Source: Bacillus haynesii (GTDB taxonomy: Bacteria > Bacillota > Bacilli > Bacillales > Bacillaceae). Taken from it: a stretch of DNA of 64,000 bases. Below the pieces are notes generated by a model. It made no database searches and had not been told where the DNA came from. It saw only the letters and a list, made by a program, of their open reading frames with translations. Below are positions 24,748 through 33,456 of the stretch, in pieces. Within the stretch, counting starts at the first letter, position 1, and every line of letters starts with the position of its first letter. The stretch is taken from assembly GCF_001969855.1 (NCBI RefSeq), contig NZ_MRBL01000020.1, positions 62,001 to 126,000 on the forward strand, read 5' to 3'. Position numbers and translations under genes: made by a program.

Positions 24748-25122
24748 TTACCACTCCTCATAAACCAGTTTGAGCATCTCTTGGAGTTCCTCGTATGTTA
24801 AGCCGATTTGTTTCGCTTCAGTGACGGCTTCTGCTATGTGTTCTTCGATCAATTTGACTTTTGTTTCTCTCAGCATGTCTTTGTTGATGGCTGCGACATA
24901 TGAGCCCTTTCCCGCAACTGTGACGATAAACCCTTCTCTCTCCAGCTCGTCATAGGCTCTTTTTGTTGTAATCACGCTGATTTTAAGCTCTTTGGCCAGG
25001 TTTCTGATCGATGGGAGCGCCTCTGACTCCGAGAGTTCTCCCTTGACGATTTGCTCTTTTAATTGGTTGACGATCTGCAAATAAATCGGTTCATCAGATG
25101 AATTTGAAATGATGATATTCAA
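24748..25122 (-). CDS. GntR-family regulator, YtrA subfamily
   Basis: 124 aa; TTG start behind AGAGGGAT. The winged HTH at residues 10-75 (PIYLQIVNQLKEQIVKGELS, ALPSIRNLAKELKISVITTK) is followed by the YtrA-type C-terminal helical tail of about 45 aa (IGLTYEELQEMLKLVYEEW), too short for a FadR/HutC effector domain. Such proteins repress their own ABC operons and respond to envelope-active drugs. The perfect inverted repeat at 25143-25179, just upstream, is the likely operator. Confidence 0.9.
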   Translation of the reverse strand: MNIIISNSSDEPIYLQIVNQLKEQIVKGELSESEALPSIRNLAKELKISVITTKRAYDELEREGFIVTVAGKGSYVAAINKDMLRETKVKLIEEHIAEAVTEAKQIGLTYEELQEMLKLVYEEW

Positions 25123-25142
25123 AGCATGACATCCCTCTATTC

Positions 25143-25190
25143 GTTATAACTGTATATACACAATATAAACAGTTATAACACCTTTGTCAA
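25143..25190 (-). promoter_or_regulatory. Promoter and operator of the GntR/ABC operon
   Basis: On the minus strand, TTGACA (25185-25190), a 17-bp spacer and TATATT. Overlapping it are perfect 10-bp arms GTTATAACTG (25143-25152) and CAGTTATAAC (25170-25179), 17 bp apart. One arm lies in the promoter spacer and the other near or after +1, so binding would block transcription. Confidence 0.75.
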
Positions 25191-25363
25191 ACAATAACAA
25201 AACAATGCATATCAATTGCAATGTTTTGTATTACGTGGCAGAAGAAAACCTCCTGTTTCCTGCACGGCGGTAGAGATTCGATAATATTGAAGAAATAAGG
25301 AAGCAGATCATCCAACAATGTTGTTTATCATTTTTCCTGTAAAAAGGAAAAGTTGAATGAATA
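25191..25363. other. Intergenic, no feature seen
   Basis: AT-rich sequence between the ABC operon promoter and the uxu operon terminator. I see no gene here. Confidence 0.4.
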
Positions 25364-25406
25364 AATCCCAATTTCTCAATGTGACACAGAGAAATTGGGA
25401 TTTTTA
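25364..25406 (-). terminator. Terminator of uxu/TRAP operon
   Basis: AATCCCAATTTCTC and GAGAAATTGGGATT are perfect 14-bp arms with an 11-nt loop. T-rich sequence follows on both strands. Confidence 0.75.
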
Positions 25407-25446
25407 TCAGTGTTGAAAATCAGCTTTTTGGAGTAAATCCTCTTAG

Positions 25447-26298
25447 TTATACTCCAGAATAGGCGGAGAATCCTCCATCGACCGGTATGATGGTTCCAGT
25501 GACAAATCGCGAGGCTTTATCGCTTACCAACCATAATAACGTTCCGATTAGATCTTCCGGAACCCCAAATCTATCCAACGGCGTCTGGTTGATAATTTTT
25601 TGTGCTCGCTCCGTATATGTTCCGTCTTCATTGAGCAATAGGCTCCTATTTTGGGCGGTAAGAAAAAAGCCTGGGGCAATGGCATTGACACGAATTCCGA
25701 CTTTTGACATATGCACAGCAAGCCATTGGGTAAAGTTACTGACGGCCGCTTTTGCACCGCTGTAGGCGGGAATTTTCGTCAGCGGCGTATAGGCGTTCAT
25801 GGATGAGATGTTAACGATCACATTTCCGTCGTGATCAGCCATGTCTTTTGCAAATACTTGAGTGGTTAACAGTGTGCCAAGAAAGTTTACATCAAATACA
25901 GACCTTACACCCTCTATTTCTAAATCAAAAAACGTAGTCAATTCTTTAGTATTCAAGTCTTTTTTATATAAATATTCTTTATCTGTTGTTCCCATTGGAT
26001 GATTGCCGCCTGCACCGTTAATGAGGATATTGCATCTGCCGAATGTTCTGTTAATGAGTTGTTTCGCTTGTTCAAGGCTTTGTTTATCAAGGACGTTTGC
26101 TGTAACGGCAAGTGCTTCGCCTCCGTTTTCTTGGATATCTCTCGCTACTCTGTCTGCCGATTCAGCTCTTCGGCTGACTACTGCTACTTTTGCACCGCAT
26201 TGAGCTAATGCTTTAGCGAAACCGCTGCATAAGATGCCGCTTCCACCTGTCACTACAGCCACCTTATCTTTCAAGTTGACATGAAAAGGAATCTGCAC
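25447..26298 (-). CDS. uxuB: SDR-family D-mannonate oxidoreductase (fructuronate reductase)
   Basis: I choose a GTG at 26298 (VQIPFHVNLKDKVAVVTGG) because GAGGG lies 6 nt upstream and the 283-aa product matches B. subtilis YjmF. A TTG at 26352, overlapping uxuA, would add 18 residues but has a poor RBS. It has TGGSGILCSGFAKAL (NAD binding), NAG-type INGAGGNHPMG, catalytic Ser-Tyr-Lys in NISSMNAYTP...YSGAKAA, and a C-terminal GGFSAYSGV. It reduces D-fructuronate to D-mannonate in glucuronate catabolism. The SDR type is unrelated to the E. coli UxuB. Confidence 0.88.
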   Translation of the reverse strand: MQIPFHVNLKDKVAVVTGGSGILCSGFAKALAQCGAKVAVVSRRAESADRVARDIQENGGEALAVTANVLDKQSLEQAKQLINRTFGRCNILINGAGGNHPMGTTDKEYLYKKDLNTKELTTFFDLEIEGVRSVFDVNFLGTLLTTQVFAKDMADHDGNVIVNISSMNAYTPLTKIPAYSGAKAAVSNFTQWLAVHMSKVGIRVNAIAPGFFLTAQNRSLLLNEDGTYTERAQKIINQTPLDRFGVPEDLIGTLLWLVSDKASRFVTGTIIPVDGGFSAYSGV

Positions 26299-26335
26299 AT
26301 TTATCCCTCGTCTCTGCATTTTAGTTAGTGCTTGT

Positions 26336-27406
26336 TCATTTATTGCATTCAAAGGCTATCCGCTTCTTTTCTTTCGTCAATGTTTCCCACATTCCATTTA
26401 AATACACTGCACCAAGCGCCCGGTCATATAAACCATAACCCGGTTTTCCGGTCTCTCCCCAAATCATCCTTCCATGATCCGGTCTGGCTGGTCCGGCAAA
26501 ATCTATATCTCTTAATGCTCTTACGATTTCATACATATCTAAAGAACCGTCTTCTGAACGGTGGGAGGATTCTTGAAATGACTTTTCCCCGATGATCTTA
26601 ATGTTTCTCAGGTGCACAAAGTTGACTTTTCCTTTTTTTCCGAAATAACGAATCAATTCCGGAATATCATTTGTTGACTTCACACCCAGTGACCCGCTGC
26701 ATAAACACAAACCGTTAAAGGAGCTGTCATAGAGATGAATCAATCGCTCCAAATTCTCTTTGTTCGTTATGATTCGAGGCAGTCCAAAGATAGGCCATGG
26801 CGGATCATCCGGGTGAATCGCCATTTTGACTTGTTCATTTTCTGCCGCCGGTATAACCGCTTTAATAAAATACGAAAGATTTTCCCATAAATCCTCTTCC
26901 GTCATGTGCTGATATTGTTGAAAAAGATTCTTTAGCTGTCCATCTTCATAGCTTGTGTCCCAACCGGGAAGTTTTAGTTCACCATGTAATGGATTCATTT
27001 GTCTAACTTTTTCTTCTTCATAAATTAATGCTGTAGAACCGTCTTCTAGTGCATAGTCTAAAGAAGAACGGGTCCAGTCAAAGACCGGCATGAAATTATA
27101 ACAAACGATTTTAACACCCGCTTTTGCCAAGTTGCGTATCGTCGTTTTATAGTTTTCAATATATTGATCTCTTGTCGGAAGACCTAATTTAATATCTTCA
27201 TGGACAGGTACACTTTCAATGACACTTAACGATAAACCATGATTTTCAATTTTTTCTTTTAACTCTACAATTTTCTCATAAGGCCATGCTTCCCCTACAG
27301 GAATATCATAAATGGCCGAAACAATTCCAGTAACGCCGGGAATTTGGCGAATATACTCTAATGTGACCGGGTCGCTGTCTCCATACCATCGAAACGTCAT
27401 TTTCAT
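26336..27406 (-). CDS. uxuA: D-mannonate dehydratase
   Basis: The start [20 protein letters not shown] at 27406 gives 356 aa, as in other UxuA. Signature regions: [50 protein letters not shown] and [15 protein letters not shown], with metal ligands (His, Cys, Asp) and [13 protein letters not shown] near the C-terminus. It converts D-mannonate to 2-keto-3-deoxygluconate. It directly precedes uxuB. No uronate isomerase or KDG kinase is in the window, so those steps are encoded elsewhere. Confidence 0.93.
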   Translation of the reverse strand: MKMTFRWYGDSDPVTLEYIRQIPGVTGIVSAIYDIPVGEAWPYEKIVELKEKIENHGLSLSVIESVPVHEDIKLGLPTRDQYIENYKTTIRNLAKAGVKIVCYNFMPVFDWTRSSLDYALEDGSTALIYEEEKVRQMNPLHGELKLPGWDTSYEDGQLKNLFQQYQHMTEEDLWENLSYFIKAVIPAAENEQVKMAIHPDDPPWPIFGLPRIITNKENLERLIHLYDSSFNGLCLCSGSLGVKSTNDIPELIRYFGKKGKVNFVHLRNIKIIGEKSFQESSHRSEDGSLDMYEIVRALRDIDFAGPARPDHGRMIWGETGKPGYGLYDRALGAVYLNGMWETLTKEKKRIAFECNK

Positions 27407-27511
27407 GGTTCTTCCATCCTCTTCCCTCTTATTAATTAACATTCGATATCATCATTTCGCATGACAATAACAATATATTGGAGCGATTTTTTTCAAAAGA
27501 ATTTGCCGATT

Positions 27512-27525
27512 AGTATCCGCTTACA
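27512..27525. promoter_or_regulatory. Weak cre-like site before uxuA
   Basis: AGTATCCGCTTACA has two mismatches to the cre consensus. It lies in the 245-bp GH31-uxuA gap, where a second promoter is possible. Confidence 0.25.
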
Positions 27526-27651
27526 TAAATTTTCATGATCATGATTCATGTATCGTGCTCGATGACAAAATTCAGCTGGCCGGGATGTGACCGCGGACAA
27601 AGATTCCTGCTCGAATTAATGGAAACATCATCATCATGTGGCCTTAATCTT

Positions 27652-30060
27652 TTAATCACACGGCAAACTGTAAGAAAACGCTCCGTTCTTGCTTTCCAGT
27701 TCTGTGCCATTTACGATCAGTTTTCTCTTTTCTCCATTTGGTACGTGAAAAGTGAGTTGATCATACGATAACTCGTATGTTCCTTCCTTTTGTATTGAAA
27801 GTTTGATCCCGTCTTCTGTTGTCTCCATATCGACATGTATAAAGGCAAATGTATGAGTATATTCATTTGTTAACCCATCATCTTCATACAAACGATAAGT
27901 CGATTTTCCTTTTCCTTTGAATGGGAATAACAAAAATCCTCTTTCATCTTGGTTCTTTGTTTGGAATGTCACTTTTGCATCATTTACCGGAACGATCGCT
28001 CCCGCTTTCGCTAATAGCGGAGTATAATGTAATGGTGCCGGCAGAACGACTGTCTTCCCTCCTTCATACCATGTTCCCGTATGGAAATCATACCAGCCTT
28101 TTTCATGGTTCGGTAAATATACCTCCCGCTCCGTCATTCCTTTTTCGACGACAGATGCAACCAGCAAAGATTCACCAAGTATAAATTCATCGTTCTCTTC
28201 AAATGTTTTCTCATCATGTTCAAAATCATAAAATGTCGGTCGAATGATCGGCTGATAATGTTTGTGCGCCTCATATAGCGCGGTGTAAATGTAAGGGATG
28301 ATCTTATGTCTAAACTTAATGAGTTCACGGATTTCATCGATTGTTTCAGGAAACATCCATGGTTCATTAACTGTCCCGTCATCGTTCCACGAATGAATGG
28401 TAAATCTCGGATGCATGATGCCGTTTTGAATCCATCTTACGAATAGCTCCGGTTCAGGGGCCAGTCCTGAAAATCCGCCGACATCATGGCCGAAATTGTA
28501 AATGCCTGATAAACTTAAACCGATGCCAGTTTTAATATTAAATTTTAATGTTTTCCAGCTTGTTCGGTTGTCACCGGTCCAGGTTTGTGCATAACGGTGC
28601 ATGCCGGGACAGCCGGATCTTGAGATCAGGTACGGGCGTAATTCCGGGTTGTATTCTAGCTGCGCTTCGAAAGACGCTTTCATCATCAAAAGCGGGTGAA
28701 GCGCGCGGATCAGTTCAAATTCCACTTCTTTGCCGAAGCCGTGACACTTGGCATTTTGACTCCATATTTCAAATTCGTTATTATCGTTCCAAGTTGAATC
28801 AATTCCGTATTCAAGCAGCTTTTTTGTTACTTGAGCCTTCCACCAGTCGAACGTTTGGCGCTTCGTGAAATCTAAATAAGCCCCGATATCATCCCAAAAT
28901 TGGGCCATTTCCGGTTTTTGTGTTTCTCTGTTTACAATGAACATGTCTTTTTCTTGTAGTTCATCAAAGTACGGATGATCCTTTAGCAAACACGGTTTAA
29001 TGTTGGCGCATAAACGGACGCCCTTCTCATGGAAGTGTTGCACCATCTCTTTTGGAGCAGGAATTTTGATCTCATCCCAGTTAAAGACATAACGTTTATC
29101 ACCGATAGATGTGTATCCTGACGATAACTGAAACGAATCGCATAACATATCATGTTCTTCACAAAGACGAACGAAATTTTTTAATTGTTCTTGTGCATTT
29201 GGAGCATCGGTATAGCTCATCGTAGAGCCTGAATAGCCCAGGCTCCATTTTGGCGGCAAGATCGTTTTGCCTGTCAGCCAAGAGAATGTTTCGACTACAT
29301 CTTTTATTTTCGGACCGGCTATGAAGTAGTAGTCTAAATCCCCCTTTTCGGCCTGATAATAGCGGTACAGTCCATGATAGTTATCAAGCTCTGAACCCAT
29401 ATCAAAAATGGAAGCTGATAGATTATCATAGAACATTCCATAGGAGATGCCTGTTTTCTTATGACGTGTAATATAAAATGGGATATGTTTGTATAGCGGA
29501 TCTGACCACTCTGCGTCGTACCCCATCGCATCGATATTTAACATCCGGTAGCGTTTCCCGTGTTTATCGACGTTTCCCGTTTTCTCGCCAAATCCAAAAT
29601 ATTGTTCCTGGACATCGCGTTGTAAATAATGGTATACGCCCTTTCCAAAAGCCCCTTCAAAATTATACCCTTGTGTTTGCCGATCGTTTGCAACATTGAT
29701 CCATTCAGAACCATTGTGATAAAACCAGCTGATTCTAAAGCCGTTCAATTGAACATGAAGCTTGACCTTGCCGGTTTTCACGATAAAAACATCTTTGACT
29801 TGCTGGCATTCGTATTGAGGCAATGTAAATCCGCTCATGTCTAAACGATGGCGTCCCTCCCATGGCACATCGATCTGTCCAGGCGCGACACTCCACGTTT
29901 TTTCAAGCGTTAACGCTTCTCCCTCCGTCAGCAAAATCCGAATTATATCTTCTTCAAGAATGAATATTTTCGCATGTGCATGACCGTCATTCAAATGAAA
30001 ATCCAGCACATTATTCTCTTCTTTCATAAATGTAAACATATAGGTTTCTTTAATTGACAT
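27652..30060 (-). CDS. GH31 family alpha-glycosidase
   Basis: The start is at 30060 (MSIKETYMFTFMKEENN), AGGAGG 10 nt upstream. 802 aa: N-terminal beta-sandwich (to about 230), a (beta/alpha)8 barrel (about 270-620) and C-terminal beta domains. YFGFGEKTGNVDKHGKRY is the conserved pre-barrel motif. The nucleophile Asp is in STWNDNNEFEIW and the acid/base Asp in WTGDNRTSW. No signal peptide, so it acts on imported oligosaccharides. Family members cleave alpha-glucosides, alpha-xylosides or sulfoquinovosides. Its place between a TRAP transporter and uxuAB suggests release of a hexuronate from an alpha-glycoside, which is inference. Confidence 0.88.
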   Translation of the reverse strand: MSIKETYMFTFMKEENNVLDFHLNDGHAHAKIFILEEDIIRILLTEGEALTLEKTWSVAPGQIDVPWEGRHRLDMSGFTLPQYECQQVKDVFIVKTGKVKLHVQLNGFRISWFYHNGSEWINVANDRQTQGYNFEGAFGKGVYHYLQRDVQEQYFGFGEKTGNVDKHGKRYRMLNIDAMGYDAEWSDPLYKHIPFYITRHKKTGISYGMFYDNLSASIFDMGSELDNYHGLYRYYQAEKGDLDYYFIAGPKIKDVVETFSWLTGKTILPPKWSLGYSGSTMSYTDAPNAQEQLKNFVRLCEEHDMLCDSFQLSSGYTSIGDKRYVFNWDEIKIPAPKEMVQHFHEKGVRLCANIKPCLLKDHPYFDELQEKDMFIVNRETQKPEMAQFWDDIGAYLDFTKRQTFDWWKAQVTKKLLEYGIDSTWNDNNEFEIWSQNAKCHGFGKEVEFELIRALHPLLMMKASFEAQLEYNPELRPYLISRSGCPGMHRYAQTWTGDNRTSWKTLKFNIKTGIGLSLSGIYNFGHDVGGFSGLAPEPELFVRWIQNGIMHPRFTIHSWNDDGTVNEPWMFPETIDEIRELIKFRHKIIPYIYTALYEAHKHYQPIIRPTFYDFEHDEKTFEENDEFILGESLLVASVVEKGMTEREVYLPNHEKGWYDFHTGTWYEGGKTVVLPAPLHYTPLLAKAGAIVPVNDAKVTFQTKNQDERGFLLFPFKGKGKSTYRLYEDDGLTNEYTHTFAFIHVDMETTEDGIKLSIQKEGTYELSYDQLTFHVPNGEKRKLIVNGTELESKNGAFSYSLPCD

Positions 30061-30079
30061 TAAATAGACGCCTCCTGTC

Positions 30080-31375
30080 TTAAAGTCCAAATAATTGAGG
30101 CAGCATTAAGCTGATTTGTGGAATGTAGGTAACAATTAAAAGGACGATCATGATCGCAGCATAAAATGGCAGAATCGGTTTAACCACTCGTTCAATATCA
30201 ACTTTACCTATGCTGCATCCCACAAACAGAGCACTTCCTACAGGAGGAGTGATATTGCCGATACAAAGGTTAAATACGATCATAATTCCAAAATGCACGG
30301 GATCCATGCCAAAGCTTTCAACAATTGGCAGAAAGATTGGAGTGAAAATTAGTACAGCCGGAGTGATGTCCATAAATGTACCGATTATTAATAAGATGAT
30401 ATTCATCATCAGCAGGATCAAAATTGGGTTATCTGTAATCCCTAAAATTCCATTGCTGATTGCCGTCGGTATGCCTGTAAACGCCATGACCAATGACAGC
30501 ATCGTTGAGGTCCCAACCAAAAACATAATAACGGCTGTGATTTCTACCGTTTCCAGCAGCATTTTGGGGAGCTGTTTCCATTTCAATGTCCTATAAAAGT
30601 GCGATAACAATAAGGAATAAGCCACCGCTATTGCCGCTCCTTCAGTTGCTGTAAAAACACCGGCGATAATACCCCCGATTACGATTACAATGAGCAACAG
30701 GCTTGGAATCGCATCGAGAAGCACTTTAAAACCTTGACTAATTGTAATCTTTGGCGCAACAGGGTACTTTTTCTTTTTTGCAATCATACAGGCGACAACC
30801 ATCGTAGCCAGCCCCCACAAGATTCCGGGTAAATAGCCCGCCATAAATAAAGCGGCGACAGATGTTCCGCCGCTGACTAGTGAGAAAATGATCAAAAGAC
30901 CGCTAGGCGGGATAAGCAAACCAGTTGGTGCTGAAGCAATATTTACTGCGGCAGAGTAAGTCCGGTCATATCCTTCCTTTTCTTGCAGCGGCGACATGAC
31001 CCCGCCGATTGCAGCAGCAGCAGCTACAGACGAACCGGAAATGGAACCGAATAACATGTTTCCGACAACATTTGTATGGGCCAGAGAACCGGGCAGCCTG
31101 CCGCTGATCAATTTTGCGAAGTTAATGAGCCGCATTGCAATACCGCCATTATTCATAATAATGCCTGATAAAATGAAGAACGGCACCGCTAATAAAGCAA
31201 AGCTGTCGATTCCAGTGACCATTTTTTGCGCCGAAGTGAAAATAGCAACATCAAAAGGAAAAATGGTAAGCATTGTTACAATGGACGCCGTCGCAATACT
31301 TACAGAAATCGGAACGCCGAGAAACAACAATATGAAGAATACTGCCGATAAAATGAGACCGGCTGCTATGGCCAT
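30080..31375 (-). CDS. dctM: TRAP transporter large membrane subunit (DctM)
   Basis: 431 aa with about 12 membrane segments. Family signatures: MVTGIDSFALLAVPFFILSG, GRLPGSLAHTNVVGNMLFGSISGSSVAAAAAIG, APTGLLIPPSG and NLCIGNITPPVGSALFVGCS. AGAGGTGA precedes the ATG. With DctQ and DctP it forms a Na+-driven tripartite importer for organic or sugar acids. The neighbouring uxuAB and GH31 suggest a uronic-acid-containing substrate. It is followed 20 bp later by the GH31 gene. Confidence 0.93.
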   Translation of the reverse strand: MAIAAGLILSAVFFILLFLGVPISVSIATASIVTMLTIFPFDVAIFTSAQKMVTGIDSFALLAVPFFILSGIIMNNGGIAMRLINFAKLISGRLPGSLAHTNVVGNMLFGSISGSSVAAAAAIGGVMSPLQEKEGYDRTYSAAVNIASAPTGLLIPPSGLLIIFSLVSGGTSVAALFMAGYLPGILWGLATMVVACMIAKKKKYPVAPKITISQGFKVLLDAIPSLLLIVIVIGGIIAGVFTATEGAAIAVAYSLLLSHFYRTLKWKQLPKMLLETVEITAVIMFLVGTSTMLSLVMAFTGIPTAISNGILGITDNPILILLMMNIILLIIGTFMDITPAVLIFTPIFLPIVESFGMDPVHFGIMIVFNLCIGNITPPVGSALFVGCSIGKVDIERVVKPILPFYAAIMIVLLIVTYIPQISLMLPQLFGL

Positions 31376-31413
31376 ATCATTTCACCTCTTTTTTAGTTTT
31401 CAAAAAGCCTCAG

Positions 31414-31929
31414 TCACATCTTTGCTGCTTTTTTTACATCATCACCTGACTTTTGTTTTGAATTGAATTCATGTAAAGATTCATATAAACCGGCCAAGCT
31501 GTATCCAATGATGAGTATGCCTGCAACAGGAAGTGATAGATAAACAAATCCCACCGGTATCCCTAATGCTGCTGAAGATTGCTCCATTGTGGTGATCACT
31601 GCTTTCGAACCTCCTAACACCAACACAATCAGAGCAAAAGCAATCAAAAGAATCTGAATGAAAGTATGAACGAAAACAGCTGCTTTTATTGGAAGTTTTC
31701 GAACGATAAATTCAATCGCCAAGTGCTTTTTTTTCCAAAATGCATAGGCACCGCCCAACATAGAAATCCATATCAGTGAATAGCGTAAAAATTCTTCTGA
31801 AAACGTACTAGGAGAATTTAGTATATATCGCGTAAATACTTGCCATATCGCAACCAAAACCATGATGGCCATTAGTGTGCAAGTCAAACATTCAATCGTT
31901 TTATTCACTGCTTTTTTTAAAGTTAGCAT
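31414..31929 (-). CDS. dctQ: TRAP transporter small membrane subunit (DctQ)
   Basis: The start is placed at 31929 (MLTLKKAVNKTIECL), about 6 nt after AAGGGGGGG; an ATG two codons upstream abuts the RBS. 171 aa, four membrane spans. The core WQVFTRYILNSPSTFSEEFLRYSLIWISMLGGAYAFWKKKHLAI is highly typical of DctQ. It bridges DctP and DctM. It has a polar C-terminal tail (EFNSKQKSGDDVKKAAKM). Confidence 0.92.
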   Translation of the reverse strand: MLTLKKAVNKTIECLTCTLMAIMVLVAIWQVFTRYILNSPSTFSEEFLRYSLIWISMLGGAYAFWKKKHLAIEFIVRKLPIKAAVFVHTFIQILLIAFALIVLVLGGSKAVITTMEQSSAALGIPVGFVYLSLPVAGILIIGYSLAGLYESLHEFNSKQKSGDDVKKAAKM

Positions 31930-31979
31930 ATACATCCCCCCCTTATCGAAACATATTCGAGTCGCTCATTCATCCAGAG

Positions 31980-32990
31980 TCATTTTACTTTTTTAGCTTT
32001 CGCACGAATTTCCCTATAGTATTTTCCGATCAATTCTTTTTTGGCAAACTCATCATGAAGCGGGCTTACCGCTTCCCGGAATGGAGTCTTGTCTGGTTTG
32101 TGGAACTTCACTCCCATTTCCTTTGCTTTCTTAACCGCATTTTCAGTTTCTTCAGCCCAAACGATTTTGTGATACTCAGTAGATTCTTTCGCCGCTTCGA
32201 TCACCGCATGCTGCTGCTCTTCGCTTAATTGATCCTTTTTGTCCAAATTCATGATTAAAATATCCGGCACGATCGCATGTTCTGAGTATGAATATTCTTT
32301 TGCCACTTCCCCGTGATTGCTGCTTGTTAAAGCCATTTCGTTGTTTTCGGTGCCATCGATTACACTTGACTGCAATGCTGTATATACTTCTCCATAAGCC
32401 ATCGGAGTAGGTGCTCCACCCATGAGTTCCACCATTCGAATCGCTGTAGCACTCGGCTGCACCCGAATTTTTAAACCTTTAAGGTCATTTGGGTGCATAA
32501 TCGGTTTGTTCTTTGTGTAAAAGTTCCGTGAACCGGCATCATAGTAGGTTAATCCAATAAACCCTATGTTTTTCGTTGTATCATACATTTCTTTTGCAAT
32601 ATCACTGTCCATGGCTTCATAGAAATGATGTTTGCTGTCAAATAAATAAGGCAGGCTGAAAATGGAGTAGACCTCTGAAAAACTTTCTAAAGCGCTCGCA
32701 CTTACTTTAGCCAGATCGACAGCTCCGGTTTGTGTCAATTCAATCACTTCACGCTCTGAACCGAGCTGAGCATTTGGATACAATTGCACTTTAACGGTGC
32801 CATTGGTTTTCTTTTCTACATCTTTTGAAAATTTGAGTAAAGACTTGTGGACGGGGTGCTCCTCATTATGGTTGTGAGCAAGCCGTAACGTTACGGTTTT
32901 ATCGGTGCCTATTACATCGCTGCTTTTACATCCCGTAAGCATCCCAAAGATTAAAGCGCATACAAAAAACACGAATAGCATTTTTCTCAT
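31980..32990 (-). CDS. dctP: TRAP transporter solute-binding lipoprotein (DctP)
   Basis: 336 aa with a lipoprotein signal (FGMLTGC, lipid-modified Cys21). The DctP family core includes LRLAHNHNEEHPVHKSLLKF, VQLYPNAQLGSEREVIELTQ, LKGLKIRVQPSATAIRMVEL (Arg that binds the substrate carboxylate) and GGAPTPMAYGEVYTALQSSV followed by IDGTENNEMAL. It belongs to the subgroup near DctP/SiaP/uronate binders. It is the first gene of the operon, with a perfect cre site and LacI operators upstream. Confidence 0.93.
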   Translation of the reverse strand: MRKMLFVFFVCALIFGMLTGCKSSDVIGTDKTVTLRLAHNHNEEHPVHKSLLKFSKDVEKKTNGTVKVQLYPNAQLGSEREVIELTQTGAVDLAKVSASALESFSEVYSIFSLPYLFDSKHHFYEAMDSDIAKEMYDTTKNIGFIGLTYYDAGSRNFYTKNKPIMHPNDLKGLKIRVQPSATAIRMVELMGGAPTPMAYGEVYTALQSSVIDGTENNEMALTSSNHGEVAKEYSYSEHAIVPDILIMNLDKKDQLSEEQQHAVIEAAKESTEYHKIVWAEETENAVKKAKEMGVKFHKPDKTPFREAVSPLHDEFAKKELIGKYYREIRAKAKKVK

Positions 32991-33076
32991 GAACTACCCT
33001 CCTTGAATCTCATGGCCGTTGCTTTCTAAGCAATGATTGATTGCGATTCATGTTTTCTTTCATTGTCATATTTTTT

Positions 33077-33090
33077 TGATAACGTTTACA
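33077..33090. promoter_or_regulatory. cre site (CcpA) upstream of the TRAP operon
   Basis: TGATAACGTTTACA matches TGWNANCGNTNWCA at every defined position. It is 87 bp upstream of dctP. Confidence 0.75.
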
Positions 33091-33256
33091 ATTTCGCTCA
33101 AATAGTGAACGAATAAGTAAAATTATTGCATTGTATATTTCGGTTTATCCCCTGAATCCCGTTTCCGATGTTGTTCAGTAACAATTTGTGTAATATTTTA
33201 GTGGTGCAAGACATTAGATGATCGTCTTTCTCACACTTCCCCTCCTTTACGGTAAG

Positions 33257-33274
33257 TTTAACAACGTTGTTAAA
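33257..33274. promoter_or_regulatory. LacI-family operator 1
   Basis: Perfect 18-bp palindrome TTTAACAAC/GTTGTTAAA. Its core ATAACAAC/GTTGTTAT-like sequence is shared with two others in the divergent gap. Confidence 0.8.
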
Positions 33275-33307
33275 AATAAACGTTGCTTCATCATCCGAAA
33301 AACCCCT

Positions 33308-33323
33308 ATAACAACGTTGTTAT
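33308..33323. promoter_or_regulatory. LacI-family operator 2
   Basis: Perfect 16-bp palindrome ATAACAAC/GTTGTTAT. It is centred 50 bp from operator 1. Confidence 0.8.
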
Positions 33324-33371
33324 TTTATTCGGAAGATGTATATGATTGTTATTTTATAATGTATCATTTAT

Positions 33372-33389
33372 AATAACAACGTTGTTATT
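33372..33389. promoter_or_regulatory. LacI-family operator 3
   Basis: Perfect 18-bp palindrome AATAACAAC/GTTGTTATT. It is centred 65 bp from operator 2 and 68 bp before the regulator gene, so autoregulation is likely. Confidence 0.8.
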
Positions 33390-33456
33390 TATTATCATAA
33401 AATCATTTTCGAAAATTTGCAATATTATATTTTTAAGGATTTTTTGGAGGTCCAAA

